This document shows, piece by piece, positions 5,877 to 14,462 of a DNA stretch of 25,170 nt (its first letter is position 1; each line of letters starts with the position of its first letter). The stretch is from NCBI GenBank assembly GCA_900752785.1, contig CAADWP010000147.1:1-25170 (forward strand), read 5' to 3'. The position numbers were made by a program, and so were the translations under genes. This DNA comes from an uncultured Ruminococcus sp. GTDB taxonomy: Bacteria; Bacillota; Clostridia; Oscillospirales; Ruminococcaceae. Under the pieces are notes generated by a model. The model searched no databases. It saw nothing but the letters and a program-made list of their open reading frames with translations, and had not been told where the DNA came from.

Positions 5877-7406
5877 ATGACTTCAAAAAATGATATTGAA
5901 AAGGTGCTTTGGAGCGCCTGTGACAGCTTCAGAAATAAAATAGACAGCTCCCGTTACAAGGACTATATTCTTGCAATGCTTTTTGTTAAGTATCTGAATG
6001 ACGTTTATAACGAAAGAAAAGCCAAGTATATTGACGAATACAAAGGCGATAAAAGACGTGTAGAACGTGCTATGCGTAATGAGCGCTTTACTTTGACAGA
6101 AACATCGACTTTCGATTATCTGTACGATAATCGTGCGGATAATGAAATCGGTCAGAAGATAAACGTTGCACTTTCCGAGATCGAAAATAACAACAGTGAG
6201 AAGCTCCGCAACGTTTTCCGTGCTATTGATTTTAATTCAACTGTTGATTTCGGTGAAACCAAAGATAAAAACGCTATACTCCGCAATTTGCTGGAGGACT
6301 TTAACGGACTCGATCTAAGTCCCTCTCAGCTTGACAGTGCAGATATTATTGGTGATGCATACGAATATATGATTGCTAATTTTGCTTCGGACGCAGGCAA
6401 GAAAGGCGGAGAATTTTTCACCCCAAGCAATGTATCAAAACTTGTGGCAGAACTGGTTGCTCCTAAAGAAAACGAACGTATCTATGACCCCACCTGCGGA
6501 AGCGGCGGCTTGTTGTTGAAAGCATATAACAAAGTACCTTCACATAAGGTTGCTGTCTACGGTCAGGAAGTCAACAATCAGACATGGTCGTTGTGTATCA
6601 TGAATATGTTCCTGCACAATGTTGATGACGCTAAAATATGGCAGGGTGATACGCTTGCAAATCCGCAGAATATTAAAGACGACAAGCTCATGAAGTTTCA
6701 GTGCATCGTGGCAAATCCTCCGTTTTCGCTGGATAAATGGGACAGCGGTTTTCTTTCGGAACTCAATACTGAGGAAAAGAAAAAGGAGAAAATGTCTGCT
6801 TCACTTGATCCGTTCAACCGCTTCTCATGGGGAGTTCCCCCAGCTTCAAAGGGTGACTACGCTTTTGTTTTGCATATGCTCCACTGTCTTGACGAGGACG
6901 GAGGACGTATGGCAGTTGTACTACCGCACGGCGTTCTTTTCAGAGGCGCAAGTGAGGGCAAAATCCGCAGGCAGATAATCGAGCTCAACCTGTTGGACGC
7001 TGTAATCGGTCTGCCTGCAAATCTTTTCTATGGTACGGGAATACCTGCTTGCATACTCGTTTTCAAGAAAAATAGGGGCAGGAGCGATGTTTTTTTCATT
7101 GACGCAAGCGGCGAGGGCAATTACGAAAAGGGTAAAAATCAGAATTTGCTCCGTGACTGTGATATTTCCCGAATTGTTGAAACATATAAGGTTCGTGAAA
7201 ATGTTGAAAAATACAGCTATAAGGCTGAGAAAAAAGAAATCGCAGAAAATGACTACAACCTCAATATTCCTCGGTATGTGGACACTTTTGAGGAGGAAGA
7301 ACCTGTTGACCTCGACGCTGTTAAGGCTGATATAGCCGCTACTGAAAAGGAAATTGCAGAGGTACAGGCGAAAATGGACGAGTATTTAAAAGAATTAGGA
7401 GTATAA
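5877..7406 (+). CDS. hsdM: Type I restriction-modification DNA methyltransferase subunit HsdM
   Basis: This is the N6-adenine methyltransferase subunit of a type I system; with HsdS it methylates adenine in the recognition site, and with HsdR it forms the restriction complex. Residues 1-150 are the helical HsdM N-terminal domain. The GGEFFTPSNVSKLV segment (177-190) leads into the SAM-binding motif DPTCGSGGLLLKA (from Asp204). The catalytic motif IV is NPPF at 280-283. A C-terminal helix (about 470-509, A-D-I-A-A-T-E-K-E-I-A-E-V) would contact HsdS. The 509-aa length is normal. Start ATG 5877 has GAGG nine bases upstream. The gene looks intact and active. Confidence 0.96.
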   Translation: MTSKNDIEKVLWSACDSFRNKIDSSRYKDYILAMLFVKYLNDVYNERKAKYIDEYKGDKRRVERAMRNERFTLTETSTFDYLYDNRADNEIGQKINVALSEIENNNSEKLRNVFRAIDFNSTVDFGETKDKNAILRNLLEDFNGLDLSPSQLDSADIIGDAYEYMIANFASDAGKKGGEFFTPSNVSKLVAELVAPKENERIYDPTCGSGGLLLKAYNKVPSHKVAVYGQEVNNQTWSLCIMNMFLHNVDDAKIWQGDTLANPQNIKDDKLMKFQCIVANPPFSLDKWDSGFLSELNTEEKKKEKMSASLDPFNRFSWGVPPASKGDYAFVLHMLHCLDEDGGRMAVVLPHGVLFRGASEGKIRRQIIELNLLDAVIGLPANLFYGTGIPACILVFKKNRGRSDVFFIDASGEGNYEKGKNQNLLRDCDISRIVETYKVRENVEKYSYKAEKKEIAENDYNLNIPRYVDTFEEEEPVDLDAVKADIAATEKEIAEVQAKMDEYLKELGV

Positions 7407-7408
7407 AT

Positions 7409-7960
7409 ATGACTAAAAAACAACAAAACAAGTATACAAGAAATAAAGTAAAAAAAGACATCAAAGAAATAATTAAAAAAATACCAATTGAAAAAGATGA
7501 TAGTCAAATTGAAAAGGTATTTCTGCGAAAAAGAGCCATAAAAGAGTATTATGACAAGCATCTTCATCAATTAACAGATAATACATTAGTTGAAATTTAT
7601 ACTAAAATTTACAATCCAAATATCTTAAGCGAATTAGCCATAGGTATTTTTTCAGGATTTGCTACAAATTATTTAGGAGAATTTATACAGACAATCATTC
7701 CCTATAATGGAGAAAGCACAAAAGAATTTGTATGTTATTTTATAGCTATGATTCTGTTTTTGGGTGTTATCTTTTTTGTGTTTTTTTTAATGTTAATCTG
7801 GTCATATAAAAAAATATTATCTTTACGTTCGTATACTGATGAGGTTAATAACTATCATAGAGAAATTGTTTATCAATACATAAAGAAACGAGAAGAATGT
7901 TTTGAAAAGAGGTACAAAAATGAACCCAAACATCGTAAAAATAATCGAAAACATAAATAA
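7409..7960 (+). CDS. AT-rich membrane protein of unknown function inside the restriction operon (183 aa)
   Basis: ATG 7409 starts two bases after the hsdM stop, with AGGAG about nine bases upstream, and the 3' end overlaps hsdS by 41 bases, so the gene is built into the operon. The product is strongly basic at both ends: N-terminal MTKKQQNKYTRNKVKKD, C-terminal K/R/N/H-rich tail. Two hydrophobic segments lie at about 72-93 (weaker, N-I-L-S-E-L-A-I-G-I-F-S-G-F) and 107-133 (strong, Y-F-I-A-M-I-L-F-L-G-V-I-F-F-V-F-F). Both termini would face the cytoplasm if both segments span. I do not recognise the family. Base composition is clearly more AT-rich than hsdM and hsdR. It may be a cargo gene, a membrane anchor for the complex, or a separate small defence effector; nothing in the sequence decides this. 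Confidence 0.8.
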   Translation: MTKKQQNKYTRNKVKKDIKEIIKKIPIEKDDSQIEKVFLRKRAIKEYYDKHLHQLTDNTLVEIYTKIYNPNILSELAIGIFSGFATNYLGEFIQTIIPYNGESTKEFVCYFIAMILFLGVIFFVFFLMLIWSYKKILSLRSYTDEVNNYHREIVYQYIKKREECFEKRYKNEPKHRKNNRKHK

Positions 7961-9209
7961 AGGTATTATCCCCGAAGGCTACAAAAAAACGAAAGTCGGC
8001 ATTGTGCCTGTGGAGTGGGAGATTAAAAAACTTTCAGAGATAATGCACAATGAACAAAGAGCAGTTAATAAGCCAAACGAACCATATATCAGAGTTGGTA
8101 TAAGAAGTCATGCTAAAGGAACATTTCATGAATTAGTTGAAAATCCAGTAGAAGTTAATATGGATATATTATATGTTGTAAAAAAAGATGACTTAATATT
8201 AAATATAACGTTTGCTTGGGAGCACGCTATTGCTTTAGCTGATGAGAATGATGATGGAAAATTAGTGTCTCATAGATTTCCAACATATGTATTTGACAAC
8301 AATTCTCCTGCTTATTATAAATACGTTTTTTGTCAGGATATGTTCAGACAAAGGTTAGAATTAATATCCCCAGGCGGTGCTGGAAGAAATAGAGTGTTAA
8401 ATAAGACAGATTTTTTAAACTTAGAAATTTTCTGCCCTCCCCTCCCCGAACAGCAAAAAATAGCCGAAATCCTCTCCACGCAGGACAAGCTGATAGAATT
8501 ACAGGAACGCAAAATCGAACAGCTGAAAACGCTGAAAAAAGGCTATCTGCAAAAGATGTTTCCGAAAAAAGGCGCTAAATCCCCTGAGCTTAGATTTAAA
8601 GGGTTTACTGAACCTTGGGAAAAGAGGAAGTTTTCTGAAATAGCGGACTCTCGCAGAGGATTAACATATAAACCGAGCAACATATCAGAAAGAGGAGTGC
8701 GTGTTTTGCGTTCTTCAAACATTAACGAAGATACTTTTGTCTTTGGGAATGATGATGTTTTTGTTGAGGAAAGTGCTGTGAATATACCTTATGTAAATGA
8801 CGGCGATATTCTTATAACATCAGCAAATGGTTCTACAAGATTGGTTGGAAAACACACAATAATAAGAGATTTACTTCAAAATCCTACTATACACGGTGGT
8901 TTTATGATTGTTGCATCAAGCAAAAATCCTGACTTCCTTAACGCTTCAATGAGTTCGTGTTGGTATAGTCAATTTATAAGTTTATATGTTTCCGGTGGTA
9001 ATGGTTCGATTGGCAACTTGAATAAAAACGATTTAGATATGCAAATCGTTCTCGTTCCTAATGAAGAAGAACAACAACAAATCGGCTCCTACTTCCGCAC
9101 CCTCGACCGTCTCATAACTCTTCATCAGCATAAACTTGATAAAGAAAAACAAAAGAAAAAAGCGCTTATGCAATTATTGCTTACAGGAAAGGTTAGGGTG
9201 ATTACATGA
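7920..9209 (+). CDS. hsdS: Type I restriction-modification specificity subunit HsdS (two target-recognition domains)
   Basis: The start is ATG 7920 with AAGAGG about nine bases upstream; an in-frame TTG at 7902 is less likely. The 429-aa product has the standard plan: TRD1 (about 18-175), central conserved helix with P-P-L-P-E-Q-Q-K-I-A-E-I-L-S-T-Q-D-K-L-I (about 178-200) and the following K-I-E-Q-L-K-T-L-K-K-G-Y-L-Q-K-M-F, TRD2 (about 222-375), and a second helix ending K-K-K-A-L-M-Q-L-L-L-T-G-K-V-R-V. It sets the bipartite DNA target of the methylase and nuclease. The DNA of both TRDs is AT-rich while the central repeat and flanks are GC-richer, a mosaic expected from TRD exchange. The stop overlaps the hsdR start (ATGA). 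Confidence 0.95.
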   Translation: MNPNIVKIIENINKGIIPEGYKKTKVGIVPVEWEIKKLSEIMHNEQRAVNKPNEPYIRVGIRSHAKGTFHELVENPVEVNMDILYVVKKDDLILNITFAWEHAIALADENDDGKLVSHRFPTYVFDNNSPAYYKYVFCQDMFRQRLELISPGGAGRNRVLNKTDFLNLEIFCPPLPEQQKIAEILSTQDKLIELQERKIEQLKTLKKGYLQKMFPKKGAKSPELRFKGFTEPWEKRKFSEIADSRRGLTYKPSNISERGVRVLRSSNINEDTFVFGNDDVFVEESAVNIPYVNDGDILITSANGSTRLVGKHTIIRDLLQNPTIHGGFMIVASSKNPDFLNASMSSCWYSQFISLYVSGGNGSIGNLNKNDLDMQIVLVPNEEEQQQIGSYFRTLDRLITLHQHKLDKEKQKKKALMQLLLTGKVRVIT

Positions 9210-12200
9210 AAAACAACGCATACCTCGAAGATAACATAAGCAAGAATCCTGCCCTTGAATTATTGCGAAAAATGGGTTACATCTATATCTCCCCCGAAGA
9301 ATGCGATGCACAGCGAGACGGACTTTACAATGTTATACTGAAAGACGTTCTCCGCAGTCAGCTCAACCGCCTCAACAGCTATTCTTTCAGAGGAAATGAA
9401 TATAAATTCTCTGCTGAAAACATTGAAAGAGCCATTGATGAGATCGACGAACCTCTTGCGGATAATCTTGTTGTGTCCAGCGAAAAAATCTACAACGATA
9501 TTATGCTTGGCAGAAGTTATCCCGAAACGCTCCCCGACGGCAGAACGATGAACTTCAATATGAAATACATAGAATGGGGAGACATAACTCAAAATGTTTT
9601 TCATGTAACAGAAGAATTTAAAGTCCATAGTGCAGACCGTCAGCACGATACCCGACCTGATATCGTCCTTTTCGTCAATGGCATACCATTTGCCGTGATA
9701 GAGTGTAAAACTTCGACCGTTTCCGTAGAACAGGCTGTTGAACAGACTATCCGCAATCAGAAGCAGGATTACACTCCGCAGCTTTTCAAGTTCGCACAGA
9801 TAGTTGCTGCTACTAATAAGAACAGCGTAAAATATGCCACAACAGGCACGGCTAAGACGTACTGGAACGTATGGCACGAAGAAGATACCGATTGGCATGA
9901 CGCTTTGCTTTCAAAGTATATCACTGACCGCAGTATAACTGTGCAGGACAGGGATATTGTATCGCTTTTTGCTCCTCAGCGGCTTATGGATCTTACAAAG
10001 TATTTTATCATATTTGACGCAAATATAAAGAAGATATGCCGTCATCAGCAGTTTTTTGCTATCCGTAATATAATAAAAACGATCAATAACAATGATGAAT
10101 ACGGAAACCGTCAAAGCGGTGTTATATGGCATACTCAGGGCAGCGGAAAGTCTCTGACAATGGTCATGCTTGCAAAATATATTCTTATGGAGCTGACAAT
10201 CTGTCATCCGAAAGTTATCATTGTTACCGACAGAAAAGACCTTGATAATCAGATCGCCAAGACCTTTGCTCACACTCGGCTGTCACCTGCAAAAGCTGCA
10301 AGCGGAAAACATCTTGTAGAGCTTATCCGGAGTGGTAAGGCTGATGTCGTGACAACTATCATAAACAAGTTCAATACAGCTGAAAATCAGAAGATAAAAA
10401 TTAATGACAGGAATATCTTTGTTCTTGTAGATGAAAGTCACCGCAGTAACTATGGCTCTCTTGCCGCCAAAATGAGAACTGTTTTCCCTTGCGGCTGTTA
10501 CATCGGATTTACAGGAACTCCGCTTATGAAAAAGGAAAAGTCCACCGTAGGACGTTTCGGTGGAGGGGATTACATCCATAAATATACTATCAAGGACGCT
10601 GTTAACGATAAGGCGATAGTTCCGCTTATCTATGAGGGCAGATTTGTTGATCAGAAGGTCGATGAAGAAAATATTGATCTGTGGTTTGATAAGACGACAC
10701 GCAGACTTAACGAACGTGAGCGTGAGGATCTCAAACATAAATGGAGCAGCGTCAAACGACTTACCTCAACTGATGCAAGAATACGCAGGATTGCTCTTGA
10801 TATTGAGGAGCATTTCACAGACAGTATAAAAAATACAGGCATGAAAGCTATGCTTGCGACTAATTTCAAACGTGACGCTGTCCGCTATCTTGAAGCGTTC
10901 GAGCAGCTTGGAACGCTCAATTGCGCAGTAGTAATTTCATCTCCCGATATGCGTGAAGGAGAAGACGATGTGCTGTCTGAAACCGATAACAAGGTCATAG
11001 CGTTCTGGAACAAAATGATGAAACAATACGGTGATGCCGCTGCCTATGAAGAAACGATAAAGAATAAATTCTGTGACGGCGAGATAGATATACTTATCGT
11101 TTGCAGTAAGCTTCTTACAGGCTTTGATGCACCAGTATGTCAGGTTCTTTACATTGATAAAGAGCTGAAAGAACATGGGCTTTTACAAGCTATTGCACGT
11201 ACAAACAGACTTTACAAAGGCAAAGATTATGGACTTATCGTAGACTATCGTGGACTGATCCAGAAGCTTGATACTGCTATGAATATGTACAGCGGGGCAG
11301 GTCTTGAAAACTATGATGGAGCAGATTTATCCGGTGCAATAGTTGATGTTATGAGCGTAGTCAGTGAACTTCGTGAAGCATATTCTCAGCTTTGCGACCT
11401 TTTCATAGGCGTCAGGAACAAAAGCGATACCAATGAATACGAGGACAAGCTTGAGGACGAGGAACTTCGTAAGGATTTTTACGATCGTCTTTGCAAATTC
11501 GGAAAGGCGCTCGCTATTGTTATAAACTCAGAAAAAGCTTATGAAGCTGTTCCATGCGATGAAATAAGCAGATATAAGTCGGAGTTCATTATGTTCTCCA
11601 AAATCAGAAAGTCTGTGAAGCTTCGCTATGCAGACGCTATTGATAATAAGGAATATGAACCGATAATGCAGAATCTTCTTGACCAGAATCTTTCCGTCAC
11701 AGGACTTAAAATAATTGCAGCGCCTGTTGATATTCTTGATTCCGAAGGACTTGAAAAACAGCTTAATGAACTTGGTTCTGCAAGAGCAAAGGCGGACGCT
11801 ATACGTTCAAGAATGACCAAGAGCATATCTGAAAAATACGATGAAAACCCTGCTTATTATGATAATTTTTCAAAGAAGATCAAAGAGACACTGGAGCTGT
11901 ATAAAAAACAAGTGATAAGCGAGGCTGAATATCTTGCTAAAATTACAAAGATAATGGAAGAGTATCGAAGCGGAAAAACTGAACTTACGTATCCTGACAG
12001 AATTAAAAATAACGTTCATGCACAGGCTTTCTATGGTGTGATTTCAACTATACTTGATGAAATAATCCCACTATCTGAGAACAGGGATACAGTTGCCGAT
12101 CTGTCTGCTGATATAACAGATATTATCAGGGGATTCAGTAAAATAGACTGGACCTCAAATATTGACATTCACAAAAAAATTTCCCATGCCCTTGATAATT

Positions 12201-12301
12201 TGCTTTATGATTACTGCGACAATAACGGCTGGAGTTTAAGTTTTGAAACAATTGATAAGATAATTGATAATGTAAAAACTATTGCGCTCAGGAGGTTCTG
12301 A
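9206..12301 (+). CDS. hsdR: Type I restriction endonuclease subunit HsdR
   Basis: This is the motor and nuclease subunit, which translocates DNA and cuts far from the site. The N-terminal nuclease domain carries the PD-(D/E)xK signature at Asp152, Glu166 and Lys168 (R-P-D-I-V-L-F ... I-E-C-K-T). The SF2 helicase core follows: Walker A QGSGKS (311-316), motif II DESH (409-412), motif III TGTP (436-439), and later motifs K-L-L-T-G-F-D-A-P and L-L-Q-A-I-A-R-T-N-R-L, with the arginine-finger region near 670. The C-terminal part (about 720-1031) is the helical region that contacts HsdM. The 1031-aa length is typical. Start ATG 9206 overlaps the hsdS stop, and the end overlaps the next gene (TGATG). 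No inactivating change is seen. Confidence 0.97.
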   Translation: MKNNAYLEDNISKNPALELLRKMGYIYISPEECDAQRDGLYNVILKDVLRSQLNRLNSYSFRGNEYKFSAENIERAIDEIDEPLADNLVVSSEKIYNDIMLGRSYPETLPDGRTMNFNMKYIEWGDITQNVFHVTEEFKVHSADRQHDTRPDIVLFVNGIPFAVIECKTSTVSVEQAVEQTIRNQKQDYTPQLFKFAQIVAATNKNSVKYATTGTAKTYWNVWHEEDTDWHDALLSKYITDRSITVQDRDIVSLFAPQRLMDLTKYFIIFDANIKKICRHQQFFAIRNIIKTINNNDEYGNRQSGVIWHTQGSGKSLTMVMLAKYILMELTICHPKVIIVTDRKDLDNQIAKTFAHTRLSPAKAASGKHLVELIRSGKADVVTTIINKFNTAENQKIKINDRNIFVLVDESHRSNYGSLAAKMRTVFPCGCYIGFTGTPLMKKEKSTVGRFGGGDYIHKYTIKDAVNDKAIVPLIYEGRFVDQKVDEENIDLWFDKTTRRLNEREREDLKHKWSSVKRLTSTDARIRRIALDIEEHFTDSIKNTGMKAMLATNFKRDAVRYLEAFEQLGTLNCAVVISSPDMREGEDDVLSETDNKVIAFWNKMMKQYGDAAAYEETIKNKFCDGEIDILIVCSKLLTGFDAPVCQVLYIDKELKEHGLLQAIARTNRLYKGKDYGLIVDYRGLIQKLDTAMNMYSGAGLENYDGADLSGAIVDVMSVVSELREAYSQLCDLFIGVRNKSDTNEYEDKLEDEELRKDFYDRLCKFGKALAIVINSEKAYEAVPCDEISRYKSEFIMFSKIRKSVKLRYADAIDNKEYEPIMQNLLDQNLSVTGLKIIAAPVDILDSEGLEKQLNELGSARAKADAIRSRMTKSISEKYDENPAYYDNFSKKIKETLELYKKQVISEAEYLAKITKIMEEYRSGKTELTYPDRIKNNVHAQAFYGVISTILDEIIPLSENRDTVADLSADITDIIRGFSKIDWTSNIDIHKKISHALDNLLYDYCDNNGWSLSFETIDKIIDNVKTIALRRF

Positions 12302-13029
12302 TGAAAGCGGTATTAACAGAAACAAGAAAAGTTCAGACCGTCTGCGGAGAAATAGTATATACCTTTGAGCTTAAAAAAGTAAAGAATATAAATCTCAGAA
12401 TAAAACATAACGGATATATATACGTTTCAGCTCCACGAAATATACCTAAAGAAATTGTTGATACTTTTGTTATAAGCAAATGCAATTATATTCAGAATGC
12501 ACTCGATCATTTTAATCGGAATGATGTTCAAAAATCGGAAATGCAGTATGCAAGCGGAGAAAATGTAACATTTCTTGGCAAAAATATGCGTATCAACGTA
12601 GTTAAAGACTCTCAGGAATATGTCAGCTGCGACGGAGTATACGTGTATCTCCATGTAAAGCGTCCTGACTATTACAATCACAAAAAGAATTTGCTGAATG
12701 CATGGCTTAATGAGCAGTGCGAAACAACTTTTACAGAGATAATGAAAGAAGTACATAAGAAATTCATTCCGTATAATGTAGAATTCCCACAGCTAAAATT
12801 ACGAAACATGACATCCCGCTGGGGAAGCTGTCACCCGTACAAGGCAGTGATTACACTGAATAAGTGTCTGATAGAAGCGCCAAGAAACTGTATTGAATAT
12901 GTTGTCTGCCATGAATTCTGTCATTTTATCCATCCAAATCATTCAAAACAGTTTTATTCATTATTACAGATAATGCTTCCCGACTGGAGAGAACGAAAAG
13001 AACTTCTGGAAAAAATAGAAATTATATAG
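12301..13029 (+). CDS. YgjP-like (M48/WLM-type) zinc metallopeptidase coupled to hsdR
   Basis: ATG 12301 overlaps the hsdR stop by one base (TGATG), so it is coupled. The 242-aa product has the YgjP domain (formerly DUF45): the RWGSC motif at 173-177 and the zinc-binding HEFCH at 204-208 (H-E-x-x-H) with a further His at 211 and 214 in H-P-N-H-S-K-Q-F. Family members are often found directly after type I restriction genes, but their role there is not established; proteolytic control of HsdR or another partner is a reasonable guess. The central His-Glu-His residues are all present, so activity is expected. It is the last gene of the operon, followed about 160 bases later by a two-way terminator shared with the opposing fic gene. 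Confidence 0.88.
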   Translation: MKAVLTETRKVQTVCGEIVYTFELKKVKNINLRIKHNGYIYVSAPRNIPKEIVDTFVISKCNYIQNALDHFNRNDVQKSEMQYASGENVTFLGKNMRINVVKDSQEYVSCDGVYVYLHVKRPDYYNHKKNLLNAWLNEQCETTFTEIMKEVHKKFIPYNVEFPQLKLRNMTSRWGSCHPYKAVITLNKCLIEAPRNCIEYVVCHEFCHFIHPNHSKQFYSLLQIMLPDWRERKELLEKIEII

Positions 13030-13187
13030 TTCTCGAAGCGATAAAGGCATACAAGTCGGATCGCTTGGGAGCTAAGGAACATATAAGCCCAACCTACTGT
13101 TCAACAATGAAAAATAAATATTGCATATCCAACACAGATGCACTCTGAATATAAAATATTCCTAAAGTGGAATTTTGCAAGAAAAAC

Positions 13188-13207
13188 GGAGCAGGTTTTC
13201 CTGCTCC
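13188..13207. terminator. Bidirectional intrinsic terminator between the peptidase gene and fic
   Basis: GGAGCAGG-TTTT-CCTGCTCC is followed by TTTT on the plus strand and, read on the minus strand, by GTTTTTC. It can stop both the restriction operon and the convergent fic transcript. The preceding stretch (13030-13187) has a weak inverted repeat AAGCGAT/ATCGCTT (13036-13066) and no supported gene. Confidence 0.8.
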
Positions 13208-13214
13208 TTTTAAT

Positions 13215-13958
13215 TTATTCACTTTCAATAATTGAAATATATTTTTCGAGTTCCTGAATTTCATAATCAGCGACCAGTGAAGCAAGAGCTTCAACACTGT
13301 TGTTTCTGCGGCAATCGTCAAAGCTATCGTAATATTTTATGCGGTCTGTGAATTTGATATTGACAGGCAGCAGTCCGCACTTCATAAGCTCAAAGTTGAG
13401 GAGCAGGCGACCAGTTCGCCCATTTCCGTCAATGAAAGGATGAATGCTTTCAAATCTCAAATGCAGCTCCGAGACAACTTCGATTATATCGGTGCAGTGC
13501 AATTTCTCATTGTAATCGAGTACAAGTTCTTCCATGAGCTTTGGGACAAGATACGGCTGCGGCGGAGTATGATCGCTTCCCATAATCACAACCGGAACAC
13601 GGCGATATACACCTCTGTTTTCACGATCTCCCATTAGTACAAACGAGTGTATATCTTTGATAACACGCTCAGTGAGAGCCGTCTTGCTGTCTGTAAGCTC
13701 CATAACATAATCGAATGCATCCTTATGCCCGATAGCCTCCAGATGTTCCTTGACAGACTTCTCAGCGATCGTAACGCCCTCTTGTAAAATAAGAGCCGTT
13801 TCCCTCAGAGTAAGAGTGCTGCCCTCGATAGCATTGGAATGATAGGTATTGTTTATGGTGAATTCTTCACGAAGTCTTTTAAGTTCTCCATGATTAAGCG
13901 GACGGAGACTTGACAGCTTTTCTTTCAGCTCATGCACTTTTGCAATTTTACTTTTCAT
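13215..13958 (-). CDS. fic: Fic domain protein, class II (probable AMP-transferase)
   Basis: The 247-aa product transfers AMP, or a related nucleotide part, from ATP to a hydroxyl of a target protein. The Fic motif HPFIDGNGRTGR spans 173-184 and has every key residue: catalytic His173, acidic Asp177, Gly178-Asn179-Gly180 for phosphate binding, and Arg184. The N-terminal S-N-A-I-E-G at 41-46 is the inhibitory motif ((S/T)xxxE(G/N)); its place before the Fic core makes this a class II, self-inhibited protein in which Glu45 blocks ATP. Helical regions (1-35 and 50-110) frame the core. Its ATG overlaps the upstream XRE gene by four bases. The target protein cannot be told from the sequence. A toxin-like or stress-sensing regulator role is plausible. 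Confidence 0.93.
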   Translation of the reverse strand: MKSKIAKVHELKEKLSSLRPLNHGELKRLREEFTINNTYHSNAIEGSTLTLRETALILQEGVTIAEKSVKEHLEAIGHKDAFDYVMELTDSKTALTERVIKDIHSFVLMGDRENRGVYRRVPVVIMGSDHTPPQPYLVPKLMEELVLDYNEKLHCTDIIEVVSELHLRFESIHPFIDGNGRTGRLLLNFELMKCGLLPVNIKFTDRIKYYDSFDDCRRNNSVEALASLVADYEIQELEKYISIIESE

Positions 13959-14167
13959 TCCTGCTCCTCCTCATACTCGATAATGTCTCCCGGCTGACAG
14001 TTCAGGAGTTTGCAAAGTTTGGCAAGATTGGCAGCATTTACTATTTTACCTTCTCGGATATTCTGAATTGTTCCTTCACTTAACAGGGTTTCTTTGCGTA
14101 GACGGTTAGTATTATAGCCTGCTTCTTTAAGTGCGGATAACACATCTGCTTTGTATCTTATCGGCAT
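13955..14167 (-). CDS. XRE-family helix-turn-helix regulator, coupled to fic
   Basis: The 70-aa protein is little more than one Cro/CI-type domain: L-S-A-L-K-E-A-G-Y-N-T-N-R-L-R-K then the turn and recognition helix L-L-S-E-G-T-I-Q-N-I-R-E-G-K, and K-L-C-K-L-L-N-C-Q-P-G-D-I-I-E-Y. The C-terminal E-Y-E-E-E-Q-E is acidic. The stop overlaps the fic start (ATGA, four bases), so one transcript couples them. TACACCGAA half-sites in its promoter point to self-repression. It could serve as repressor only, or as the antitoxin-like partner of Fic; inhibition of Fic by an outside partner is less needed here because Fic carries its own inhibitory motif. Confidence 0.88.
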   Translation of the reverse strand: MPIRYKADVLSALKEAGYNTNRLRKETLLSEGTIQNIREGKIVNAANLAKLCKLLNCQPGDIIEYEEEQE

Positions 14168-14226
14168 TATATCAAGTCCGTTCCTGTGGGAGCTGATTTT
14201 TATAACTCTCCCTACTTCCCATTATA

Positions 14227-14255
14227 ATTGTATCATAAACTACACCGAAAGTCAA
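14227..14255 (-). promoter_or_regulatory. Promoter of the XRE-fic operon (minus strand)
   Basis: Read on the minus strand: TTGACT (14255-14250), a 17-base spacer and TACAAT (14232-14227), about 60 bases before the XRE start. The half-site TACACCGAA (14241-14249) lies in the spacer, so a bound repressor would block polymerase. Confidence 0.75.
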
Positions 14256-14328
14256 TTTAAAATATACATGGAAATTCGGTGTAAACTTTGTTGATTCTAT
14301 ATATTGGCTTACACCTATTTTCGGTGTA
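14241..14328. promoter_or_regulatory. Three operator sites with half-site TACACCGAA / TTCGGTGTA
   Basis: TACACCGAA at 14241-14249 and its exact inverse TTCGGTGTA at 14275-14283 form a widely spaced pair. A compact palindrome TACACC-n7-GGTGTA lies at 14310-14328. Together they cover two opposite promoters (minus strand 14227-14255, plus strand 14304-14332). The XRE protein is the likely ligand. Confidence 0.7.
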
Positions 14329-14332
14329 TAAT
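14304..14332 (+). promoter_or_regulatory. Divergent plus-strand promoter with operator in its spacer
   Basis: TTGGCT (14304-14309), 17 bases and TATAAT (14327-14332). The palindrome 14310-14328 fills the spacer. Downstream there is no substantial plus-strand gene, only the 22-codon frame at 14378-14446. Confidence 0.5.
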
Positions 14333-14377
14333 ATAATCACAGTAAGGGAAGCGGAAATGCTCCGGAGCTGAATAAAA

Positions 14378-14446
14378 ATGGAGATAAATCGTTATGTTAA
14401 AGGATTTCAGAAGATAGGACAAAGCCGATGCTTACATTATCTGTAG
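14378..14446 (+). CDS. Possible 22-aa frame downstream of the divergent promoter
   Basis: ATG 14378 has GGAG ten bases upstream and the frame stops at TAG 14444. It begins MEINRYVKGF and has no recognised relative. It may be a real small peptide, the start of a gene lost by deletion (the opposite-strand permease gene ends 17 bases later), or chance. Confidence 0.2.
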   Translation: MEINRYVKGFQKIGQSRCLHYL

Positions 14447-14462
14447 GCGTCGACTATATTTT

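Noticed and set aside
5296..9209. Phase-variable inverting hsdS genes
   Set aside because: Both HsdS proteins are on the same strand, no inverted repeats between them were seen, and no recombinase is next to them.
13029..13148. An open stretch (reading L-E-A-I-K-A-Y-K-S-D-R-L-G-A-K-E and on) after the peptidase gene
   Set aside because: It looks somewhat protein-like and could be a gene remnant, but it has no start and I cannot assign a family.
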